A stretch of DNA of 64,000 nucleotides from an uncultured Dorea sp. (GTDB lineage Bacteria; Bacillota; Clostridia; Lachnospirales; Lachnospiraceae): contig CAJUAM010000014.1 in the NCBI GenBank assembly GCA_910584615.1, forward strand, positions 1 through 64,000, in the 5' to 3' direction. Each line of letters begins with the position of its first letter. Positions within the stretch are counted from its first letter, which is position 1. The notes beneath the pieces were generated by a model, which was not told the DNA's origin, did not search any database, and saw only the letters and a program-made list of their open reading frames with translations. Below are positions 58,287-64,000 of the stretch, one piece after another. Both the position numbers and the translations under genes were made by a program.

Positions 58287-59677
58287 TGTACCCCTTCTCT
58301 GGTATCCTTTAAAATGATACCCTTCTTTAGTAGTTCATCACGGATCGCATCTGCTCTTGCGAAATCCTTTGCCTTGCGGGCATTTTTACGCTCCTCGATC
58401 AGCTTTTCTATCTCTTCCTCAAGAATATCCTCCTGCTTATCTACGATCAGGCCAAGGACATCTGTAAGCTTTACAAGACATTCAAGCAGCGCTTTCAAAT
58501 ACTCTTTAGAGCTTTCCTCATTTGTATTAGTATTGGAATACTTAACAAGATCAAATACTGCCGCTACTGCATCTGCAGTATTAAAATCATCTTCCATCGC
58601 TTTCTCAAAACCCTTCACAAACTCATCCGTCTTAGCAAAAAGCTCTTTTTCCGCCTCTGTCATCCCTTCATTCTTCGCGTTTTTCATCAAAAACTTCAGA
58701 TTGTCCGCTGCATTGACAATACGCATAAGACCGCTTTTTGAAGCTTCCATCAGATCAGCGCTGAAATTTAACGGACTTCTGTAATGAGCGCTCAGCATAA
58801 AAAACCTAAGAACCTGCAGATCATATTGCTCGCTGATCTCTCTGACAGTGCGGAAATTCCCGAGAGACTTGCTCATCTTATGGTTATCAATATTCAAAAA
58901 CGCATTGTGCATCCAGTATTTTGAAAATTCCTTTCCATTAGCAGCCTCGCTCTGGGCGATCTCATTTTCATGGTGGGGGAATACAAGATCCTCTCCGCCG
59001 GCATGGATGTCAATCTGCTCGCCCAGATATTTTTTAGACATCACCGAGCACTCAATATGCCATCCGGGTCTCCCCTCGCTCCAAGGAGACTCCCAGAAAG
59101 GTTCTCCTTCCTTTTTCGGCTTCCAGAGCACAAAATCAAGAGCATCTTCTTTCTCATCTTCTCCTGTTACGAGCAAAGACCGCTCACCAGAACGCAGATC
59201 GTCAAGGTTCTTGTGGGACAGCTTGCCGTACTCTTCAAACTTTCTTGTCCGGTAGTAGACTGTACCGTTCTTTTCATAGGCAAAGCCCATATCGATCAGC
59301 TTCTTTATCATCTCGATCATGCCGCCGATCTCTTCTGTAGCCAGCGGATGCTTTGTAGCAGGCTTGATGTTCATACCTTCCATATCCTTTTTGCACTCTG
59401 CGATAAAGCGCCTGGATATCTCATCAGAGGACACTCCCTCTTCAATCGCTTTCTTTATGATCTTATCATCCACATCTGTAAAATTGGACACAAAGTTTAC
59501 ATCATACCCTTTGTACTCAAAATATCTCCTCACCGTATCAAACACGATCATCGGCCTTGCATTTCCGATATGGATGAAATTATATACCGTTGGACCGCAC
59601 ACATACATCTTTACTTTATTCTCCTCTAAAGGGATAAAATCCTGCTTCGTTTTGGATAGTGTGTTAAATATCTTCAT
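58271..59677 (-). CDS. cysS: Cysteine--tRNA ligase
   Basis: 468 aa, class I. Zinc-binding Cys in YVCGPTVYN, HIGH motif FIHIGNARPM (near 34-43), GWHIECSVM and HHENEIAQSEA zinc ligands, and KMSKS motif HKMSKSLGNF. Charges tRNA-Cys. 27 bp after cysE, behind the Cys-specific T-box, so its synthesis should rise when tRNA-Cys is uncharged. Confidence 0.97.
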   Translation of the reverse strand: MKIFNTLSKTKQDFIPLEENKVKMYVCGPTVYNFIHIGNARPMIVFDTVRRYFEYKGYDVNFVSNFTDVDDKIIKKAIEEGVSSDEISRRFIAECKKDMEGMNIKPATKHPLATEEIGGMIEMIKKLIDMGFAYEKNGTVYYRTRKFEEYGKLSHKNLDDLRSGERSLLVTGEDEKEDALDFVLWKPKKEGEPFWESPWSEGRPGWHIECSVMSKKYLGEQIDIHAGGEDLVFPHHENEIAQSEAANGKEFSKYWMHNAFLNIDNHKMSKSLGNFRTVREISEQYDLQVLRFFMLSAHYRSPLNFSADLMEASKSGLMRIVNAADNLKFLMKNAKNEGMTEAEKELFAKTDEFVKGFEKAMEDDFNTADAVAAVFDLVKYSNTNTNEESSKEYLKALLECLVKLTDVLGLIVDKQEDILEEEIEKLIEERKNARKAKDFARADAIRDELLKKGIILKDTREGVQWKRA

Positions 59678-59704
59678 TTTGCTTTCTCCTTTTATCTTCC
59701 TTAA

Positions 59705-60376
59705 TTAGTCTTCCCTTTTTTCTTCTGCTTTCCTGCGCTTTTCTATCTCCCTGAGACGCCTGTGCAGTCTCATGTTATCTGCCTGGAGCTCACGGATATC
59801 GCTGCTTATCGGATCAGGCAGGTTGATCTGGTCCATATCTGAACGCGGGATTTTGATATTACCCATCTTCACGATGCGTCCCGGCACACCTACCACCGTA
59901 CAATTGGGCGGAACCTCTTTAAGAACTACAGAACCCGCGCCGATCTTGGAGTTTTCTCCAATCGTAAAAGAGCCAAGGACCTTCGCTCCCGCACTTACCA
60001 TAACATTATCTCTAAGAGTCGGATGTCTTTTTCCCTGTTCCTTTCCCGTCCCGCCAAGAGTCACTCCCTGATACAGTGTTACGTTGTCGCCAAGCTCTGC
60101 CGTCTCACCTATGATCACTCCGCTCCCGTGGTCGATAAAAAGTCCTTTGCCGATCTTCGCGCCCGGATGAATCTCAATCCCGGTCTTTCTCACTGCCCTT
60201 TGGGAAATCCAGCGGGCAAGAAAATAGTGCTTTTTCAAATATAGCTTATGTGCTATCCGATAACATATGATCGCCTTAAAACTAGGGTACAAAAATACTT
60301 CCAAATTAGACTTGATAGCGGGATCACGCTCTCTTATCACCTGAATCTCTTCCTTAATGTAGGATATCACACCCAT
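59705..60376 (-). CDS. cysE: Serine O-acetyltransferase (EpsC/CysE type)
   Basis: 223 aa. Left-handed beta-helix acyltransferase: IHPGAKIGKGLFIDHGSGVI, GDNVTLYQGVTLGGTGKEQG, HPTLRDNVMVSAGAKVLGSF. Makes O-acetylserine for cysteine synthesis. Charged C-terminal coil (MRLHRRLREIEKRRKAEEKR) is unusual in length. ATG 60376 is 7 bases after GGAG; ATG 60382 is too near. First gene after the Cys T-box. Confidence 0.95.
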   Translation of the reverse strand: MGVISYIKEEIQVIRERDPAIKSNLEVFLYPSFKAIICYRIAHKLYLKKHYFLARWISQRAVRKTGIEIHPGAKIGKGLFIDHGSGVIIGETAELGDNVTLYQGVTLGGTGKEQGKRHPTLRDNVMVSAGAKVLGSFTIGENSKIGAGSVVLKEVPPNCTVVGVPGRIVKMGNIKIPRSDMDQINLPDPISSDIRELQADNMRLHRRLREIEKRRKAEEKRED

Positions 60377-60460
60377 AATCATTCTCCTTTATTCATATAA
60401 ACCCATCTTATTTTCTGCAAAACATAACCTTTGTTCTGTCGGATTCATTGTCAATATGAC

Positions 60461-60767
60461 AAAAAACTTCGTCTCTTATACTTTCACAAGAGACGAAGTT
60501 TTCTTCCGCGGTTCCACTCTTATAGAGAATATCCGTCATATTCGGATAAATCTCCCCTTAATCGCACGTAACGTATGCAGCACGTATCCGGCTACTGGAT
60601 ATGCTTTCAGTATCGTTCACCAGATCAACTCCCGGACGCACTTCGCAGGACTTCCCCTTAAAGGCTGCTTTCAGCCAGTGACAGCCTCTCTCTGTAAGAT
60701 TCGGCGCTGCTACTCTTTCCGTTCTGTGTCTTTTTCTTTTAACTTGTTTTTCAAAAGTTTTCGCTTT
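60461..60767 (-). promoter_or_regulatory. T-box leader, cysteine type
   Basis: AGAGTGGAACCGCGG (rc 60507-60521) is the T-box sequence; the terminator stem AAAACTTCGTCTCTT / AAGAGACGAAGTTTT (60463-60502) follows with a T-run. Specifier TGC (rc 60638-60640) in GAAG-TGC-G codes cysteine, matching cysE and cysS downstream. Stem I bases GAGAGAGGCTGTCACTGGC are visible at its 5' side. Confidence 0.93.
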
Positions 60768-60768
60768 G

Positions 60769-60798
60769 ATGATACTACGGATCATCCGGATTTGTCAA
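60769..60798 (-). promoter_or_regulatory. Promoter of the Cys T-box operon
   Basis: TTGACA (rc 60793-60798), 18-base spacer, TATCAT (rc 60769-60774). The -35 begins 8 bases after the FapA-like stop codon. Confidence 0.8.
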
Positions 60799-60805
60799 CT
60801 ACTTG

Positions 60806-62518
60806 TTATATGAGGAATATCTCACCCTCTACCAATCGTACATTGCAGGAATTGTAAGTGCGGTCCAGCACCACCGTCTCATCTTCTATTGTTATGGACA
60901 CCCTCGGATGAGCTGTGCCGCATTTTAAGCGGCAGCCATTCTTTTCTTCCAGCTTCTCCTCCAGCCGTTCCTTGTCTCTGTCAAACTTGTTAAGCTTCAT
61001 CCCGCTTACTGAAAGTTCCAGCCTGAGCTTACTCATCCGTTTTGACCGGTGAGGGCTGTCTGGCTGACGCTCAAGCCTTTCCATCTCTTCTTTCATCTCA
61101 TTGATCTTCTGTGACAAAAGCTGCTTTTCAAACTTCGCATAAGGCTGTCCGCCCAATATGATAGAGGTGGGACTTTCATATACGGATCCTACGGTCTTTG
61201 CCACAATTCCCTGTGCCGACCGGATCTGTCCTCCGACTATGAGACCTTTTCCTGAACAAACCTCAACTTCCCCGTCACTGTATACATTGCTGTAACGGAT
61301 AGAATCTGTATGCACATTCTGTCTGGCATGGACTACACTGTTTATCAGATATTTTGAATAGATATTGTGCTGGGAACGCACGATCGTCTCCATATTGCCT
61401 ATAATACCTTTTACAACAATGATATCTCCCCCTGCCTCTACATCACAGGACTCTACTACGCCGCATACCTTGATATCTCCCATGGCACGGACTGAAAATC
61501 CACTGCACACATCGCCGTGGATGAGTACGTCTCCGATAAAATTAATATTTCCTGTAGAATAGTCTACATTACCCGGGATCTCCAGCAGCGGCTTGACAGA
61601 AAAATACCGGCCGCTAAATTCCACACGTCCGTCTATGGAAGCTATAAGCTTATTGCCGTCCTCGCTGACCTCTGTATTCTTCCCCTTCGGGAGTGCGACG
61701 CTTTTACCATTGCGGCAGCGCAGTTCCTGATTAAGCACTGTCCGTCCCGCGATTCCTTCTGTCGGCGGGATCGCCTCACAGATCAGATCGCCCTTTTTTA
61801 CATTCTGCTCAGCGCCCAGAGATGTATAATCAACATTACCAAATTCATCCATCTCCGGAAGCCGTTCTATATGTCTCAGAAAATAATCCACAAGATAGCC
61901 ATTATCCCCATGTGCCGCCCTGCTTCCCTTTGCGATGATAAACAGGTGGAAATAACGATTATATTCTTCCGGCAGCTTATCTAACAGCTCCTCATCTACT
62001 CCGTAGCATACCTTTTTCTTCTCCAAAGCCTCAAAAATCAGTCCGCGGTCCAGTTCTTTTCCCCAGCCTGTCGGCGGAAAAACTAAAACCCACGCATACA
62101 TTCTGTCCGACGAAACATACACAAAAGGCAGGGCATCCATCGAAGGCTCAAGATGCGGTGTTGCGTCATCTTCTTCAGTTATCTTGGGTGTCGCATCTTT
62201 TAGACGCATGTCCGCCGCCTTCGTTATCTCGATGCGGAATCTCATGAGTTCTTTTCTTATCTGATCCTCTGTAAGCTCCTCACACCCTTTCATTACGATC
62301 TCAGGAGGAGGCGTATTCCTTGACTTTTCCGTCCGCATATCATACAAGCGGTAAAGCGGATGTTCATGGGACAATTCAAGACTGGCTGGTGAAGACTGCG
62401 ATGTCTCAAATGTCTGTTCTGTTTCCTGCGGCGACAGATATTCCTGGGGATCTTCCTCTTGGCTGTCCACTTGTTTTTTTCTGACTATTTTTTTAAGGAA
62501 AGTACTTAAAATCCTCAT
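60806..62518 (-). CDS. FapA (DUF342) family protein
   Basis: 570 aa, soluble. The N-terminal about 120 residues are acidic and disordered; the central and C-terminal parts are DUF342: NVKKGDLICEAIPPTEGIAG, IDGRVEFSGRYFSVKPLLEI, NVDYSTGNINFIGDVLIHGD and a stacked beta-helix of short GDI/GEV repeats (340-460), then a coiled coil (470-525). Polymer-forming fold seen in FapA of Vibrio polar flagella and many Clostridia. No flagellar gene is nearby, so the role here is open. It precedes cysE but has a separate transcription unit boundary. Confidence 0.85.
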   Translation of the reverse strand: MRILSTFLKKIVRKKQVDSQEEDPQEYLSPQETEQTFETSQSSPASLELSHEHPLYRLYDMRTEKSRNTPPPEIVMKGCEELTEDQIRKELMRFRIEITKAADMRLKDATPKITEEDDATPHLEPSMDALPFVYVSSDRMYAWVLVFPPTGWGKELDRGLIFEALEKKKVCYGVDEELLDKLPEEYNRYFHLFIIAKGSRAAHGDNGYLVDYFLRHIERLPEMDEFGNVDYTSLGAEQNVKKGDLICEAIPPTEGIAGRTVLNQELRCRNGKSVALPKGKNTEVSEDGNKLIASIDGRVEFSGRYFSVKPLLEIPGNVDYSTGNINFIGDVLIHGDVCSGFSVRAMGDIKVCGVVESCDVEAGGDIIVVKGIIGNMETIVRSQHNIYSKYLINSVVHARQNVHTDSIRYSNVYSDGEVEVCSGKGLIVGGQIRSAQGIVAKTVGSVYESPTSIILGGQPYAKFEKQLLSQKINEMKEEMERLERQPDSPHRSKRMSKLRLELSVSGMKLNKFDRDKERLEEKLEEKNGCRLKCGTAHPRVSITIEDETVVLDRTYNSCNVRLVEGEIFLI

Positions 62519-62615
62519 ATCTTTATCGCCCCCTCTTATACATATCCATTATTACTATTATTATATTCCTATTGTATCCTATCACGTGCATGTTTACAAG
62601 ACAAAAAAATCAGTC

Positions 62616-62652
62616 AAAAAGATGCCGGAGCAAAATCTTTCTGACTCCGGCA
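62616..62652 (-). terminator. Terminator of the histidine kinase gene
   Basis: 8-bp stem TGCCGGAG / CTCCGGCA with a 14-base loop, then TTTTT on the minus strand. Confidence 0.85.
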
Positions 62653-62677
62653 GCTTTTTTCTAATTTTTCTATTTTC

Positions 62678-64000
62678 CTACTCTTCCGCTAAAAATACGA
62701 CCTCTGCTTTAAACAGATCTCCCTCTGTCTCTATCTTGAACCGCCCCTTCTGAAGTTCTGTAAAACTCTTTGCAATAGCAAGGCCAAGCCCTGACCCCTC
62801 GGTATTTCTTGCCATGTCGCCCCGCACAAAGCGCTCTGTGATCTCTTCATCGTTAAAGTTCAGCTCTGTCGCAGAGATATTCATCATATTCAGTATGATC
62901 TCGCCGCCCTTCTTTTCTATCTTTACATACACTCTTGTCTTAGGCAGAGCATATTTTACTACATTTACCAGCAGATTTTCAAAGATACGGTAGGTCTTTT
63001 GACTGTCGAGCTTCGCCACCGCTTTTTCATCCGGATAAGTACACCTAAAATCAAGCCCTGCTATCTCAAACTTCTCACCAAGTTCAAGCCGCACCTGTTT
63101 AAAAAGATTCACCACATCCACATCCACAAGATTCAGAGTCACATTTTTACTGCTGGCTTTACTGATCTCAAACAGATCTTCAATAAGCACTTTAAGCCTC
63201 AGAGACTTCCTATCCAGCACATCAATATAATCCTTCCGCTTCTCTTCATCCTTCTCATCCTTTAAAAGATTGACATAGGTGATGATCGCCGTCAGCGGTG
63301 TCTTTAAGTCATGGGATACATTTGTGATCAGATCTGTCTTCATACGCTGGCTCTTCACTTCTTTTTCCACCGCTTTCTGATATCCGGACTGTATCTTCGC
63401 GATCTCTGCCTTAAACGGATTAAATACTCCTAAGTCCTCATTGATCTCAACGTCAAGTTTCCCCTGTGCCATCTGATTCGTCGTCTTAAGAAGCAGCGCA
63501 TATTTACCCTTCAGGTCATTAAAATACTTCCGAAGGATATAGAACAAAATGACCGAATATAAGATCAGCACCGGGATCCCCATAAACCACATACAAGTTA
63601 CCACAAGCAGCACCGCAAAATTGATAAATACCAGCTTTAAGATCGTCTGGTTATTTTTCTCGCCAAAATCAAGTTCATCAAAAGAGTGGTACAGATAATC
63701 CAAGCCTTCCCTGCATTTTCTGATGATGAATCTCCACGCCTTTTTCACATATCCTGCTGCCGGAACACAGATCGTACACTCTCTTATATATTTTTTCGGT
63801 CCGACTGTAAAGATACGGCGCATACAGGATACACTCCAATAGACCACCGCAAAGACTATGCTCCATATCAAAAAGCTAACAGCGCTGTTCACAGTTCCGT
63901 TCGACTGGCGAAGCCATACTTCTACTGTCTCTACCGCCATTGAAATCGTTACACTAAACAGTATCACAGGGATTTCAACAGGCACTTTAAAAATCCTCTC
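62678..64000 (-). CDS. Sensor histidine kinase, 5' end missing
   Basis: At least 440 codons; the frame continues unbroken to the right edge (ERIFK before GTG 63985), so the N-terminus lies outside. Several spans (about 1-75 and 115-150 of what is seen), then a HAMP-like stretch, H-box NVSHDLKTPLTAIITYVNLL, N-box NLLVNVVKYALPKT and G-boxes GSGLGLAIAKSFTE. Autophosphorylating membrane kinase of a two-component system, most like the VanS/PhoR-type family in Lachnospiraceae. The response regulator would be upstream, outside the window. A terminator follows. Confidence 0.9.
   Translation of the reverse strand, partial: ERIFKVPVEIPVILFSVTISMAVETVEVWLRQSNGTVNSAVSFLIWSIVFAVVYWSVSCMRRIFTVGPKKYIRECTICVPAAGYVKKAWRFIIRKCREGLDYLYHSFDELDFGEKNNQTILKLVFINFAVLLVVTCMWFMGIPVLILYSVILFYILRKYFNDLKGKYALLLKTTNQMAQGKLDVEINEDLGVFNPFKAEIAKIQSGYQKAVEKEVKSQRMKTDLITNVSHDLKTPLTAIITYVNLLKDEKDEEKRKDYIDVLDRKSLRLKVLIEDLFEISKASSKNVTLNLVDVDVVNLFKQVRLELGEKFEIAGLDFRCTYPDEKAVAKLDSQKTYRIFENLLVNVVKYALPKTRVYVKIEKKGGEIILNMMNISATELNFNDEEITERFVRGDMARNTEGSGLGLAIAKSFTELQKGRFKIETEGDLFKAEVVFLAEE

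Overview
The window is a chromosome segment of an anaerobic, spore-forming Clostridia member, most likely Lachnospiraceae. Supporting signs are a SpoVAF-type germination protein, a SigH-type sigma factor next to cysE-cysS-mrnC-rlmB, small high-cysteine and DUF1540 proteins, two T-box leaders, and an infC-rpmI-rplT operon with an attenuated leader. The genus cannot be fixed from the sequence alone. Both ends cut genes: rpsP at the left and a histidine kinase at the right.

Layout. 1-9.0 kb: rpsP/ffh/ylxM (SRP), a DnaJ-domain protein, a Cys/Gly-rich small protein, two linked unknown genes behind a sporulation-like promoter, a TruA homologue with Glu at the catalytic Asp position, an NSS symporter, a patatin and a YbiT-like ABC-F protein. 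9.1-13.2 kb is an AT-rich decaying accessory island: hsdM/hsdS remnants, a frameshifted membrane protein, a GNAT_C-type protein, a small membrane protein, a broken DUF3644 gene and DUF1848. 13.3-31.3 kb is mostly core: trpS, luxS, the telA/xpaC pair, infC-rpmI-rplT, a LysR regulator with a convergent 23-codon micropeptide unit, MATE, spoVAF, a dUTPase-like gene, an AGCS symporter with a CodY-like box far upstream, and an envelope operon (GT2, papain-like amidase, flippase-like). 31.4-34.7 kb is a secreted M26-like metalloprotease with a 21-bp tandem repeat linker.

35.0-36.5 kb is a divergent Crp/Fnr regulator and ferredoxin pair; a palindrome sits exactly where a class II activator would bind. 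36.5-39.5 kb is a second decaying island. It holds two Uma2 genes with near-identical promoters and N-termini but diverged bodies, similar terminator hairpins, a frameshifted unknown gene, a deleted DUF4258/YgiT toxin-antitoxin pair and an orphan Phd-like antitoxin.

39.6-64 kb is core metabolism and translation: metA (Glu111, acetyl type), an AI-2E transporter, DUF1540, thrS with a thioesterase behind a Thr T-box, purA, cls, a MocR regulator, glnS, a ThrE-type exporter, a second NSS symporter, tRNA-Thr(GGT) with an adjacent tRNA pseudogene, sigH-rlmB-mrnC-cysS-cysE behind a Cys T-box, a FapA-like protein and the truncated kinase. Several genes too short for ordinary ORF calling are described: a 23-aa membrane micropeptide and a 51-aa protein, each with ribosome-binding site and terminator. 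All family names come from reading motifs; no database search was run.
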